Shown: positions 31,325 to 44,346, counted from the stretch's first letter. The stretch: DNA of 64,000 bases from Tetrapyrgos nigripes (GCA_013368315.1 JAACJM010000007.1:1-64000); one strand, 5' to 3'. Translations and numbers: made by a program. The notes: a model not told the origin generated them from the letters alone.

Positions 31325-32810
31325 TCATGGATGGTAAATTGGTTCCTATGGAGATACATGATTACTCTAGTTACTCATCTGTCTCCCATCATTCTTTTGC
31401 TGGGCATTCATTCAAAGTCAAGAATGAAGAAACTGTGCACCAATGGGGTGATATCAAGGGCTTCTTACTGACTGGTGTAGTGCTGTCTGGTTACCCCCTG
31501 GAAAAGGACAAGTTGTGCTTTTACAAGATGGCTAGAAGATTTTTCTTCTGAGAAAGCTGATTATGGCGCTTGCTCAAAAAGAACTCTGACAGAGTTCTGA
31601 GGTTGTTAGTAGAGTTGAGGGCCAAGTGTTTGGAACTGATGGCAGAAGCTCACAATGAGACTGGCCATCAGGGTCGAGATGTTACTTACAAGCATTTGTC
31701 TGACAGGTTCTACTGGCCGAATATGTTTGATGACATCTCCTTCTTTGTCCAATCCTGTATCAAATGCCAGAAGCTCATCAAGCCACTCCCAATTGTGCCT
31801 TACAACATCTCATGGCAATCACCTATGCTTAGGCACTTCAACCTCAACTGTATCCATATGCCTCCAGGAATTGGTGACTTTCACTACATCATGCAGGCTG
31901 TGGAACCCAACATACTGTGGCCAGAGGCTCGGGCTCTTAAGGCTCTCAACACTGTGCCAGTGGCTAGGTTTATATATGAAGAACTAATCTGCTGTTTTAG
32001 TTGTGTCCCTGTTCTATCTATGGATGCCAGACTGGAATTCCAGAAGGAAGTACGAGAACTACTCAAGACTCAATACAACTGCACCATAGTGGTATCGACT
32101 CCTTATCACCCTCAAGGTAATGGTGTAGTGGAGAGAGCCCATGTTCCCCTCGTAGAAGCTATAGTCAAGGCTTGTGGAGACACGATTGGTAAATGGCCAC
32201 AACTTCTAGCCCCTGGTCTTTCACTATGAGGATCACAGTTTCAAGATCTTCCAAGTATGCTCCTTATTTTCTTCTATATGGGGTACATCCTGTTCTTTCT
32301 TTTGATTTCTCAGAATCAGCGTGGCAGATGTTGGACTGGGACAAAGTCTCCTCTACTACTGAACTTCTCACACTCAGGATTCTCCAGCTTGAACACCGTG
32401 ATCCAAAACTCTGATTAGCCTACCAGAAGGTCCAAGAATCAAGACAGAGGGCTATCAATGACATGGCAAAGAAGCACAGAAACAAGTATGACTTTCATGA
32501 TTTTGAAGAGGGTATGTATGTGTGGCTTCAAGAGTCACAGCTCAAGATGGTACATGGGAACAAAGGAGATTGGACATATTCCGGCCCATACATTATTCAC
32601 AAGAGAAGGGATAATGGTTTATACATTCTTAGGGAACTTGATGGTACAGTATTGAAAGGGCATGTGAATACTCAACATCTTTGTCTCTTCTATTTCAGGC
32701 CAGACTATCAGACTCTTAGATCCAAGATTCCAATGAAATCCAAGACACATCAGAGCTTTTCTTATCTTCTTTGTTTGAGTATGGATCAGAGCTAATATCA
32801 TCTTCTAATT
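31325..32810 (+). pseudogene. integrase of gypsy fragment F
   Basis: The region carries an HHCC zinc domain (HNETGHQGRDVTYKHL...CIKCQKL) at about 31650-31790. A catalytic-core-like stretch has VLSMDAR, where TDNG-like sequence is expected, then PYHPQGNGVVERAH with the likely glutamate. A frameshifted YFLLYG block lies at about 32265, and the C-terminal VWLQES...YIIHKRRDNGLYIL module is near 32520-32640. Stops at 31551 and 32229 and several frame changes show decay. The upstream part of F is absent, cut by the E LTR at 31324. Confidence 0.8.
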
Positions 32811-32937
32811 CTAGGTACAATGCCTTCACTATCTGAGCAGGGAAGTCCAATGCCAGTAGCCTTTATGAGGTCATACCTTTTTCTCAATGACTAGATGAGT
32901 GCCTCACATATCTATGCTGTTTCTTCTCCCAGTTCAT

Positions 32938-34607
32938 TAATAGGTGTCTTTTGCGTAAGTATAGAACAAACACAAAATTGTAAAGTGCGAACATTCTGAG
33001 TAGTCAGAATACTCAACAGTTCACTTGTACTACAAGGACTTGGGGGTTTTGGTAGGTTTTTGCACAAATGCACACAAGTTCAACACACACAGACTATAAC
33101 AAGTCCACAAAGGTATAACCAACAGTTTCAATTGACAATTTGTAGGCCCAAATGCCTTATAACCAGTTTCACAAGTCTGAGGACACACACAAAAAGGTAA
33201 CACACAAAACCAACAAATTTGATTCGACACTATTGATCCACACACTATGTTTATACTTGATGCAAGTGAGGTAAATTTGATAGAAGCATAGTCCATGTTT
33301 CACAGTCTCTACAGCTTGCACTAGTGAGATGACCGATACTCTACAGTACATGGCTTGAGTAACTACGAGAAATACCTAGTCCTTTTATACTACTTGCAGC
33401 TACTACTATACAGTTCTACATTTCTTTTTAATGTCCACTAAAAGGTACATAAGAAAACAGAAATATCCTGCTAACCGCCAGTCCATGCTCATCAGTACTA
33501 CTAGATTAAGTAGGTACCTTCTAATTAGGGTATCTAGGAGATGTAGAATATTATCTAAAACTCATAGGGCTTTCTATGTTCCTCTTCACTTCATCCTCTT
33601 GACTAAGGGTACCTTTCTGGAACTGGCAGCTGTAGTCATTATGACTCACATAGCTCCACCATCCATGCTGGGCTCCACTTGTCTGACTCACATTCCTTTA
33701 CCGCCAATCAGTCGCTATAGGTTTGTGTAGCCTTTGTTATTCCTCTCATAGACTTAGTTTCTAGTATACTGCCAGTTAGTGGCATAGTTCTCTTATAGAT
33801 GAGTCCTGCTCTCTATAAGGTCCTACATATCTTTTGTAGTTGCACTTGTACCAATGAGAATGCCTCAGTCATCAAGCACACATCTTGCCAATCTTACTGC
33901 TGCATTCAGAAATATCTTTACCCTTTTTGGGGCTTTCTCATTATAACTCATTCCTTAGCTTGTGTACTGGTGGTAATGAACTATGGGTTTCATTCCTTCA
34001 CTGCTAGTCCATCCCTTTAGTATCATATGAAAGCTGAGCTTTCTAGGAATTAGTACATATATACTTTGTCCTACTTGTCTATCCTTGCTGTCTTTCAAAA
34101 GACTATTCCTTCTGCTTTGCTTATAAGCAAGGTATTGATTACTATACTGCTAGTTCAGACATAGTCAGTTACTAGGGTTTTCCTCCAATTTCTCTGATTA
34201 TGGCGCAATTCTCAACCAGTGATCATTTAGCACTAGAGTCTGGGTTGTATAGCTGACACATTCCTTGCCTGTGAATAGGGGCTTCACTTTCCCTTGAGCT
34301 GCACTGGCAGTACTAAGCACGTTATAGTAGGAATTTGTTACAAAGTCTTTATAGATCTCTGTATAGTATATGGGGTGGATCTGCTACTATAACTGAAGCA
34401 CTGTATACATCAACCATAGGACTTAGAATAAGCATATCCTATCCATAAGTACTTAGCTTTATTGTACTGGCACGTACACTTAGTCCACTAGCACTTTAAC
34501 TAGCAGTTTGGGACTCACTCTAGTCCTTTATATTCCAATTGAAGTGGTGAACCAGCTTTCTAACTGCCAATTAATGTTTCTATACATGAATTTTGTACGG
34601 CATATCA
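32938..34607 (-). mobile_element. solo LTR of element B family (1670 bp)
   Basis: It is full-length relative to 8291-10013, with the same termini (TAATAGG left, CATATCA right in + order). Both flanks show TCAT (32934-32937 and 34608-34611), a 4-bp duplication like that of B. It carries more C-to-T and G-to-A changes in its ACYRCYAGT words than the B LTR. Confidence 0.88.
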
Positions 34608-34619
34608 TCATCTTTACCC

Positions 34620-35460
34620 ACTATCCCCTTTTTCTCTCAATTTTCTCTACTCTGCTTGACAAGGTGTCCACTCCTCAAGGGTATTTGGATGATGAGTATG
34701 TCCATATCATATGTTCCTTAACAATACTTTTGCATATTCTTGCACTTTGCGCCTACCTGCCTTTCAGTCCATGGCACTCAATGATTCAGAATTTACTTTT
34801 CATTCTTTGCATTTGCCTTACCCATATTCTTCACTTCCTTATTTTCCTATTCCATCTGCCACATTAGTTGCTATGTCCTCTATAGATTCCATGCCTTGTT
34901 CTTTTGAGACTGTGTCACATGTGCCTTGGGTTTATCTTCCTATGGGTTTTCCAGAGTTGACGAGAACAAGGATGGTGTCAGTTGATGACCCTATCTTGAC
35001 CTGGAAGGACCCTATCTGTGAAAAGTGCAGAAAAGAACACAATGGAGTCTATTTGCCACAAGGCCAGTCTCATCACAGATGGGATACCAGGACGAGAATG
35101 GAATAGGACAGTTTCAATGTTCCTCATTTGTATATTCCACTGCATCAACTTACTCATTTCTGTGTCTGTGGTTTCCATCCTAATGCTCAAATGACTTGGC
35201 ATTTTGGAGGAGAAGAGTGGGACCGCTTTGATTCTTTTATGCTTAATGACCTCAAGTTGGGCTCAGCGATTGACCCCATTCCATTTACCAAAGATTTTCG
35301 TTTCCCATTTTCTATGCTATAAGAGTACAATTCCAAAATTTCTTGTGTTCTGGGAGACAAAGAACAAGTCTTCCCTTTCACTGTTCGTAAATAGTCAAGA
35401 GACAATTGCTTGACCATTGACAATGATACAGCATGTAAACACCTGGCCATGCACCCTAAT
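34620..35460 (+). pseudogene. unrecognised interrupted ORF region
   Basis: A frame opening near MALNDSEFTFHSLHLPYPYSS (34783) reads VPWVYLPMGFPELTRTRM, then CEKCRKEHNGVYLPQGQ. It crosses a TAG at 35104 and continues TPLHQLTHF-like and FHPNAQMTWHFGGEEWDRF to FPFSML. A possible short intron (GTTCCT..TTTCAG) lies about 34728-34780. The composition looks protein-coding and the frame is maintained across stops, but no domain is recognised. It could be an extra ORF downstream of F integrase or an unrelated dead gene. Confidence 0.4.
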
Positions 35461-36013
35461 TGAAGTAGTGTGAGCTCACTATATATGCAATCGAACCTAT
35501 GAATCATCTAGCTCGTCCACTAGAATGACTCACAAATGGGTATCTTTTAGGACAAAAGCTTTCATTTAGTTTAATCTCAAGAGTTCTACCATAAACGCAG
35601 TTGGTGACATGCTGATCAAAGCACACTTGGACATTAATGTCCTTCATTTGGGTGCAGTTGCTAGACAAAACAGTTCATTTACCAGATTTCTGACTTCGTT
35701 TTACTACTCTGATGAGAGATATCTCGTCTGGACTGCAATTGATGATGTGTTCAACATGTAATTACAATCTCTGACTCCTACTAACACTCAATGATTACCT
35801 ACAAACTGCATATGGACTCAGAGGCTTGATGGACCCTAGTAAACTACTATACAGTTGTGGTAAAGAGCACACACTTGGCTCTAAACAGTAGGCGTAGACA
35901 GAACAACAGTAGACAGATAATGATGAGAGACTAGTCCTAGTCCCAAGATGAAGTTAATATTGAATGAAGACAAGGAATACATGAGATGCTCACCTAGTCC
36001 CAAGATGAAGAGG
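35461..36013. other. no gene recognised
   Basis: The stretch is AT-rich with short broken frames. A 19-bp word CCTAGTCCCAAGATGAAG occurs twice (about 35937 and 35996), the second copy directly before the solo LTR duplication. Confidence 0.4.
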
Positions 36014-36529
36014 TGTCAAGGTTGTCGTTTCACTCGATAACCACCCAAGTCACACAATATGGAAAAGTCGATTACAAGATAATAGATTGATCAAGAGAGA
36101 TAAAGAGGTAGAGAGATAGAGAGAAGGTAAGCTGACTAGGCTCTACACTGCGTAGTAAAAGTACGGAGCGGAGACGAAGTGAACGAACTAAGGAATAGGT
36201 TACAAGGATCACAGGTATATAAGTAAAATATGAACAGATGGGAAAGAGTAAGTAATAATAGACGGTATCATGTGGAAATGTCAAGGGCGGGAGAGTAATA
36301 GGTCAAATATGGATAGATGAAGGTATTGGATTATACGGAGTGATTGACAGTGAGAATGTCCATGGAGATAGGAATCGGAGGAGATAAGGATGTGAGTCAT
36401 AGATCTAAAGAGATGGTAACTATAGACGATGATGAGAAATGGTTGATGTTTATGGGGTTAGAGTGGGAAGTAGATAGTAAAGGGAAAAGAATAGAAAGGA
36501 AATGAATAGGCGGGGAGCAATTCATGACA
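36014..36529 (-). mobile_element. solo LTR of A family (516 bp)
   Basis: The minus-strand copy runs from TGTCATGAATTG to AACCTTGACA, flanked by a perfect 5-bp duplication AGAGG (36009-36013 and 36530-36534). It is very close to the element A LTR at 6364-6879, so the insertion is relatively recent. Confidence 0.95.
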
Positions 36530-39500
36530 AGAGGTCAAGATGGGGACTAGGGAGCTACTACTCTAAGCTTATATACACAGAACAGAAAGAAAGATAAAAA
36601 CTGAGCAAAGCGAAGAAAGGAATCAGAGAACTGTCCAGAACAATCAAAGTACAGCCTATTGTCCCTGTAAGAGATATATCATGAAAAGATGAACAAAAGA
36701 TGAACAAGCTGTGCGTAGTGTCTCTGTAAGAGATGTATCATAAAAAGATGAACAAATGATGAAACAGGGGATGATAGCTGTGCATAGATGATCAAGGAAA
36801 GATGAACAAAAGATAAGGCAAAGGATGAACAAAACAATGATCAAAAGGCAGTGACTGATGAAGAAAAGAAACAGAAAATAAACGAAAATACCCTGAAAAT
36901 AATACTGTCACGACAACAGTACTTAGCTAATTGTGTGGCTGACCATAAAAGCGCACTTCAATTACCTTATCATACAACAACTGCTTGTAACCACCTTCAT
37001 ACAGATACAGTGCAATGGCAATATGAGGCAGTGGTCTGCAGTTCATCTTCAGTGGAAGGCGTCATACCCCTTGAGCTGTTTAACTTCATCTTCTCAGTGC
37101 TCAGTCTTTACCTACCAAACATTCCACTTGTTGTATTGTGCAGTCCTTGCAGAGGTATACTAAGTCTTCTTCAATTCTGAGCCAGTTTTGTTTTCACCTT
37201 TGTCCTGCACTTAGTTTGTCTTTCAAGGTAGCTGCACCTATTCAAGCAGTGTATTACCATCCACTTCTGCCCATCCCCAGTTTCGTTCTGTGTATTTGTT
37301 GGTGTATGACCACAGGGCACCCATATATCCTCTCTCCATTGTCTATAATCTTCCTACCCGCATTCTACCTATCTCCTACCACATACCAATCCTCCACATC
37401 ACCCACCTTTACATCCTTTTACCCTTTATCCCCCATCCAAACTAGTCTTCACCCAGTTGAAGTGCTACTATATCTTGTCTTGACTTTGATTATACTTCTT
37501 TTGCTTCTTCCTTGAAGATTTGGTTTCTCTAGATCTACTGTGAGAGCTTTAGCATCTCCCTACCCCTGAACTATACATCTCATCTTGAGTGGAAGGTAGT
37601 TGTTGGTTGAGTCATTTGCCTTTGACCCCACAATCAGCGTCTCAATGAGTTGTTATTTTTCTTTCTATTGCATGATTCCTAGCTGCTACAGAGGTTTTGG
37701 TAACAGCCCTTTTTCAATCAACACCTTCAAACATTTCACATCTAGATTTGATTTTTCACATTGGGCCTGAGAACAGATTATTACTGAGTGCAGTACCAAG
37801 AAACAAGTTGCCTGGAACTGGTTCATCTTTGAAGTCATCAAGTGTTGGTGGGTGGTAGAAGACGATCTGAAGACAAGATATCTGGTATCTTTCTCAAGAA
37901 AAGTTCAGTGCCCTCATTAAATCTTTTCCTTCCTCTCTGGACTATTGGGTTTTCAATGCAGAGAACTGGATTGACTGGCTCTACAACATGCAATTTCCTT
38001 ACCCTTTTCGACATTCTATTTTGTGACCTTTTTCTGACCATTCTGATTTCTTTCATTCTGAACCTCACTTTCTGCACTTTGTTTTGATTACTCTTCTCAT
38101 AATCCTTTTGGTGCTCCATTGATAGAGTACGTCGAGTTTCACAATGATGAACAGGGTTTGATTGACTGGAGTCCTTCTCACTCCATTCCTTCTCTTCCTC
38201 ATATCATTTATTGTGTTTAAAATGTTCATTTCTGACTTTCTTTATCTGTTGAGTCTGAGGTCAGTCTCAGTGGTTGTTGTCACTGTGGATGTACCACCTG
38301 CTGTGCAGGTGGAACAACCCTACCTCTAGGTTTCCCTGCAAGTCTGTTAATTCAAGAAAAGCCCACGAAGATCCCATTTCTCCTCTAATATCAAATTCTC
38401 TACTGTCTATAGACAGTAGCATGCTGTGGCCACTCTTAATCTTGTCTACTGATGGATGGAGGGGTTTGAGGGTTTAAGGGCTTGGTGGTTTACAGACATG
38501 ATTTCTTTCTTCTTTTCTGGCAAGCGTATGTTGATCTGAACTCTGTAAAGTGTGAGGTCGATGGAGAGCCAAAAGTCCGATGAGCTCAGCCCACTGAAGC
38601 CTCTCTGGAGACATTGGGGGTCCATCATCTGTCGATCTTGGTGGATTCATCTGAGGACTGGATGTGATCCTGACACGTCATCCATATTTAGTATTTTTGC
38701 GGTCACATGTAACTTTTAGTAACACGTCTCTGCAGATGTGGGAATTTTATCTTCCTCTTCTCATTTTTCCATCATCTTACTGTCTATAGTTGTCGACATA
38801 CAACTTTTATTTTCACTCTCTATGCTCAGGACAACATTCTTGAATAGGCGAGTATTTACTTTCTATTTTTTTGTCTATTACTTTGCTGTTTCTGCAGAAC
38901 AGTTAAGTTTATTACTTTACATATGGCAATCCATCTGTAGTACCAACTGCTTCCCTAAGCTCCTCCTGTAGCTTCTACCCTTCTTCTGCACCAGCACCCT
39001 GTACTCCTAGTGCAGGAGTCATCAATGTGTGTCCATTGACATGGACAGAGATAGCAAGGACACTGAGTGCAAAAGTAGAGAGAGTTTTGGAGAACATGAC
39101 TGCATTTGGGTTCCTGACTGGCAGATGAGAGAGATTCTAAAAGTTATGAAACAGAAGGACAGTGAAAGGATAAGGTGCAAAGGGGAAGAAACAGCAAGCA
39201 AGAAAGAGAGAAAGGATGTAGTAAAAACTAGTCCTGACTGGGCAGTAGCAGTAGAAAGGGAAGATGAAACTGGTGGGGGTTGGAGAATCCAAGCTCCATA
39301 CTGGAGGCATTTTATAGGTCCTCCATCAGTTAAGTGTACAGGACCATCTGGAATGGACACAATAGAGATATGGTGATCAGAAAAGGTGTACTCACTCACT
39401 CAGATAATGTATACAACAACTTGTTTCTTGACTTTCAAAATCAAAGAGCTTAACCAAAAGAAGAACACTTAACTTGCTTTTGGTGAAAAGCATTCATGGT

Positions 39501-41179
39501 GACATTCAAGTTGTTCTTCATCAGGAAATGGGTTTCAAAGAACAATAGTACTTACTGGGTGTAATATCATGGCACCAATGAGTTGACAGCTACAATTTCA
39601 CACAATATCATTATGGATAGGTTAATGATGATGGAATGATTCTAACGACTCACTGAGATGTATGAAATGCAAGCAACTGTACTAGATACAGCTTTACCCA
39701 GCATTGAAATTGTTACTGATAGGAGGCATTTTTGCTGCCTTGCAACCAGGCTAGCAATTTGCAGTCAGTTTATTATTGTTGGAAAATCAAACCAGGTGTG
39801 GCTTGGCTGATGATTAACACTCAATTTGCTTATATGAATCATGATTTACTAATATTGTGCACTCTTGAGAAGATCCTAGCTTCTAGGAGATTATTTCCAC
39901 TAGCTCGACTCCATGAAAATGATGACTCAGAGGTGATGCAGAGTCCAGACATAAGTAGTCAAGTCGTGGAGCATGATTGAACCAGTTTTTGCAAAGTGTT
40001 CCTGGGCCTGTCAATGGTTGTACCACCTACTAACAGTAACATGTTATATATGGTATATCTCCCTCTTCATACTGTACCGTAAACTTTTCTTCAAGAACTC
40101 CTGATGGTACAGCACCTGTTACTGTATGAACCATTGGCAATACACTCTTCCAGTCACAGTTTGAACCTGAACCTGAACCTGGGCATATGCAAGCCAATAA
40201 GTACACCATCTGGAAGGCAACTGGAAGGTAACAGATTACAGAGGCATGCTGAGCCCATGTCAAAGCCAGAGCCAGAGCAAGCATCTGGCCAACTTGAAAC
40301 AACTCAAATCTCGAACTCCATATTTCCTGGAAAGAGAAGAAAACCACACAAATTGATCAAATGCAGAGATTAAGTATGCTACCTCCTGGGTTGACATGAG
40401 CATTGTACCAGTGGACAATATTGACACTGACAATGCAGAAGAGTCTCACTTGGAATTGGACCTGGACCTGGACCCTGATGTTGATGTTGAGTGATGCTGT
40501 TACAATATGAACAAGTTCCATGGCTACACACAGGCCTGGGGCAGTGCACAGGCAGTACTTGCATAGAACTATATAATTATTTATTCATCTTCATAGCAGT
40601 GTGCAGGATCGCACAGTAATGCACAGCATAGCACAGGTATATACAGTCAGTAGATAGGTATATAAGACTTAGATACACACTCATGTACCTTAGCTCAATA
40701 TTTTGGAAACAAGGATCTTCTGACTAGTTCAGTCTTACCAATGGTACCCACAGTTTGATCTACAACACTACAAGTATACCACAACTTTAGTTCTCAACAA
40801 CCTACAATAATACTTGCCACAGCCTCTGCCTACTACCAGCCCCTTGCAAAGGTCCTGGCATCACACGAGTCCAAGCTAACTAGCCCAAACTTGTCTGGTA
40901 CGTAACAGATGCTCATCATTCCACTTCCACACTGACATCAAAATCCCTAGGCTGAATATGTAACTACTATAGTAGCATCCCTCCTGTCAAGAATATTGCC
41001 TATGGCCCTATATAGGGTCTCAAGGCTGATAGCATGGGGAGCATATTAAGTATGGTAGGAGATTTTGAGTTATCTCTCACAGTAACACTTGTTCTGACTC
41101 AGAAGAGAACTGGAATGATGCAGCTGCAGTAGGAGATGGTACTGTGCTTGTTGACAGCACAACACAACTGTCACACAAT
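36530..41179. other. 4.6 kb without recognisable genes
   Basis: Open frames are short and none shows a domain. I note a 60-bp near-tandem duplication (GTAAGAGATATATCATGAAAAG, about 36666 and 36727) and AT-rich stretches. There are hexamer runs GAACCT (about 40164-40184) and GGACCT (about 40467-40484). The 39029-39376 frame (115 codons, charged) is the longest on the + strand but matches nothing I know. Confidence 0.4.
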
Positions 41180-41345
41180 GGAGTAGGGATTGGCATCCCT
41201 CCTCCTCCAGGTTCAGGCTTAGGGTTAGGGTTAGGTGGAGTCTAGAGCAGAGTTCCTATGTAATGTTGTTAGTATTCAGTCTTATTCCAGCATGTTCCCT
41301 TAGGCATCCTACTCAGGAGCGGCCTTGGCCATCTCCAATCTGGTG
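41180..41345 (+). repeat. direct repeat copy 1 with telomere-like motif
   Basis: It contains CTCCTCCAGGTTCAGG, then TTAGGGTTAGGGTTAGG, then a block ending CATGTTCCCTTAGGCATCCT. It is about 85% alike to 41870-42035. Confidence 0.7.
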
Positions 41346-41869
41346 ATAAGAGTGTGCTTCAACCCATGCATACCTTTCAGACCAGCAACTTTATTTTCAT
41401 GGCCTTTCTCTGCTCTCTAGTCATTCTCAGCATCATCCAAAATACACTGTGCATCCATCTGTCTTTTTTCTGGTGTCTACAGTCCATCATCATTTTCTAT
41501 GCTACCCAACAATTGTGTATCTCATTCTGTCATTACAGTGCTCCCCTAATCCACCCTGTGTCAAAAACCCTTATCTCATTGCTTCTCACCCATGACTGCA
41601 AAATTTTACCGCATGCCCATCCACTTTGACTCCCATCAGTCTGAGTTGAGTTGGTCCTGTAGTTGTGTTCCCAGTTCCAGTCAGTTTGAAGTTATTTTTC
41701 CTGGCAGCATATCCAAGACATGTGTTAGGTAAAGGAGAGGATTGGAGGGGTCCGTTGGTGGTAGATTTGGAGAAGGAAGGTCTGTTTTGAGTTGTTGAGG
41801 ATGGGTTGTTGTGTTAGGGATCTGTTTGACAAGCAACAAGGACATTGCTTTGTTCAAAAGGGGCACATA

Positions 41870-42035
41870 GAGTAGAGATTGGCATCTCCTCCTCCAGGTT
41901 CAGGCTTAGGGTTAGGGTTAGGCAGAGTCTAGAGTGGAGTTCCTACATAGTATACATATAGTTTCAGTCTTATGCCAGCATGTTCCCTTAGGCATCCTAC
42001 TCAGGAGCAGCCTTGGCTGTCTCCAGCAACTGACA
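41870..42035 (+). repeat. direct repeat copy 2 with telomere-like motif
   Basis: Same order as copy 1, including the TTAGGG units at about 41905-41922. The copies are about 690 bp apart and enclose no clear gene. Confidence 0.7.
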
Positions 42036-42165
42036 TTAAATGAAAAATTTTCACTTTGGAATCTACAATCTGTTGTGATTTGCATACGATGGGCTCAAGA
42101 ACTTGGAAAAGACTACAAATGCCTGTACACTAAAACTTATAAATTGTTCTCTATTTCTACACCTC

Positions 42166-43430
42166 TTATTCATTGTCACTTTTGTCCTCATCTTCTTCCT
42201 CCTCATCCTCACTTTCCATCTCCTCAGTATATCTTCTGTACACAGTAACCTTGAGCCCAGCCTTTTCCAAATACAAAAGTTGTTCTTCCACATCTTCCTT
42301 CAGCACCCTGTCCAAAACACCAATCTTGACTGACTTCATAGAGCTGACCCCAGTGGACAATGTGTAGTCCTTATCAGATATCCACCTCAAAATGAATATC
42401 TCCAAAAACATGTCATCATTGAATAAATCCCATCAATGAGACACTCAAGTTTGGGAACAAGAGGAGACAACATGCTGTGGTCATATGCATGAAGAGCAGT
42501 GATGAATGATGAGGTTACAGTGTCTTTGAACCTAAAGACAGTCCCATCAAAGTGGCAGAGGCTTGTTGAATGGATGTTACAGCTTATTTCTTCAATGTGG
42601 AGCTCAACCAAGGATGGAGTATGCCTGAGGAGTGCAATGACATCCTAGTCAGACACTGAGAGGCAGATTAGGTGAAGTGTTTGGAGCTGACATCCATGGT
42701 GTGAAGGGGATATGTATGAGGCATTGTTTCATGGGTCATTTCCAAATAGACAAGTGTTTGTATGTTTCCAACTAGAAAACACTTTCATTCCAGCTAGTGA
42801 TGTGCAGGCTCAGGCCTGAGGGCCTGGGCTTGAGATTTGGCAAGCCTGAAGCCCAGGCCTTGGCAGGCATTTCCATTTTAGGAAATAGCACACTTGATAT
42901 CAAATTTGCACTTCTTTATTTTCTTTCACTCTATCATTTTTACATTCAAACATGAGTTCTAAATGAGCATTTCACAGCGGGATTATACCTGTAGATAATC
43001 ATGTAATGCAGTAATAGACTGATATACTCTGCTTTGACCAATCCCTAGCCTCTCTTTCAGCCATCCTGAAGCTTGAAAACATCTTTCTGAGACTGAAGAT
43101 AGGTAAGGAGATCCATTTTTGGCTTGACTCAACTCAAAATTATGTCTAGATGTAGTGCTAAAACATACAAAAATTTTCAGTAAAAAGCCCTGGGCTAGCA
43201 TTTTACAAGGCCTGAGCCCTACAAAGCCTGGGGCTTCAGGCCCAGCCCAGGCCTGCACATCACTAATTCCAGCAGATGAGGTCAAGAGTAGTGATGTGGG
43301 TATGAGGAATGAAATTGGCCACAACATGGTGGGATAATGTACTGATTTTGAGAGTATGAAGTCTGGGAGCATTATTGAAAAAGAGAAGGTGGGGATCAAG
43401 GGGGGTGGCAGAATGAATGTCCTATACATC
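42166..43430 (-). pseudogene. F-box/LRR-like gene remnant, interrupted by a MITE
   Basis: Reading right to left: FNNAPRLHTLKISTLSHH (about 43380) and HTHITTLDLICW, the MITE at 42795-43265, then ALLRHTPSLVELHIEE, LSPLVPKLECL, and a C-terminal VSSMKSVKIGVL...LEKAGLKVTVY with an acidic tail DEEEEDEDKSDNE ending at 42166. Repeated short leucine-rich units ending in an acidic tail are typical of the abundant agaricomycete F-box proteins, though no F-box is left. Frame breaks occur near 42400 and 42640. Confidence 0.5.
42795..43265. mobile_element. hAT-type MITE (471 bp)
   Basis: The terminal inverted repeats are TAGTGATGTGCAGGC and GCCTGCACATCACTA. The flanks are a perfect 8-bp duplication ATTCCAGC (42787-42794 and 43266-43273), the hAT signature. 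The termini contain repeated GGCCTGGGC/GCCCAGGCC subterminal words. On the minus strand an internal frame (SVSERCFQASGWLKERLGI...ALHDYL) resembles the hAT C-terminal dimerisation region. The element therefore looks like an internal deletion derivative of an autonomous hAT. Confidence 0.9.
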
Positions 43431-43667
43431 CTGTCAGAAAAAAATTTAGCAATTGGTCAGGACCCCCCCCACCTTCCAAAAAAGGCAAATCTATTAGATA
43501 AGATAATGTGATAAGATATGATAAGAGGCTTTGGCCTCTAGTCAACTACATTCTACATTGTTTCTAGCTATTATCCTGGCATGAATTGCATTTCTAATTG
43601 AATCCACGCTCTGGTGGTACATTTCTATTTCCCACATGACACCTTGGAACAGGCTATTGAGTGATTA

Positions 43668-43817
43668 AAGGGGGTGCTGGCTGAGTAGCTTCCTGTGTGC
43701 TTCAAGGTTGGTTTCTCTGCTGGTTCTGACCAGTACATCAGTATTGCAGTCAGGACATTTTAGCATGCTTTGGTTGGTGAAATGGGGGTTCTTTCCACTC
43801 TTTTTCTTGCCCATGAC
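43668..43817 (-). CDS. short ORF with possible zinc-binding pair
   Basis: MGKKKSGKNPHFTNQSMLK leads to CPDC and, 18 residues on, a histidine. It is about 49 codons and could be the first exon of a lost zinc-finger gene. It is too short to judge and may be spurious. Confidence 0.2.
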
Positions 43818-43889
43818 TCTTGGAAGGGGGGATAAAGTGTGGTGAACAGTAAAAATTTTCTTCAACTCAGCTTCAACTCTTCTCATTCA

Positions 43890-44346
43890 TTGATTTTTGA
43901 GTTTGTACATACACAGTAACTACAAATTCATCCTAGAATCTAATAGAATCCTTCAAAAAGTCTATTTGGCACCTTCTGTCATAGATCCCCACCTCTCTAG
44001 GTACTGAATAGGGGCTGACCTGAGGGTGCTCCAAAAAAAAAATTAGCAGGTTCCCCTCCACCCTCCCCCCCCAGGTGATGTGCCAGATATCCAGTCCACC
44101 ACCCCTTGGTGGGGATCACTACCAAGGAGTGAGAATCCCTTGGCACTAGATAAATTGGCAAAATTATTCAGGGAGACTTGGTGACGTGCTCAATGAGCAA
44201 GTCAGTCAGCAGATGATGACCAGGCATGACTGGATCCAGGAAAAATTTGATATACAACGTCAGTGGTTGACATTTGGAATGTGCCAGACAAAACCTGACT
44301 AGTGCTTCAAAACAGGAAAAATCAGTCATGGCCAAGGGGGAGGCAG
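43890..44346. other. no gene recognised upstream of element D
   Basis: Simple-sequence patches only: an A9-type run followed by a C-rich run (about 44032-44072) that resembles a similar A/C patch at about 43438-43476. Confidence 0.4.

Noticed and set aside
36851..40373. Protein-coding genes in the 36.5-41 kb region
   Set aside because: Frames are short, low-complexity or unsupported by splice structure or motifs.
41210..41240. Chromosome end (telomere)
   Set aside because: Only about two and a half TTAGGG units, internal, duplicated, and flanked by ordinary sequence.
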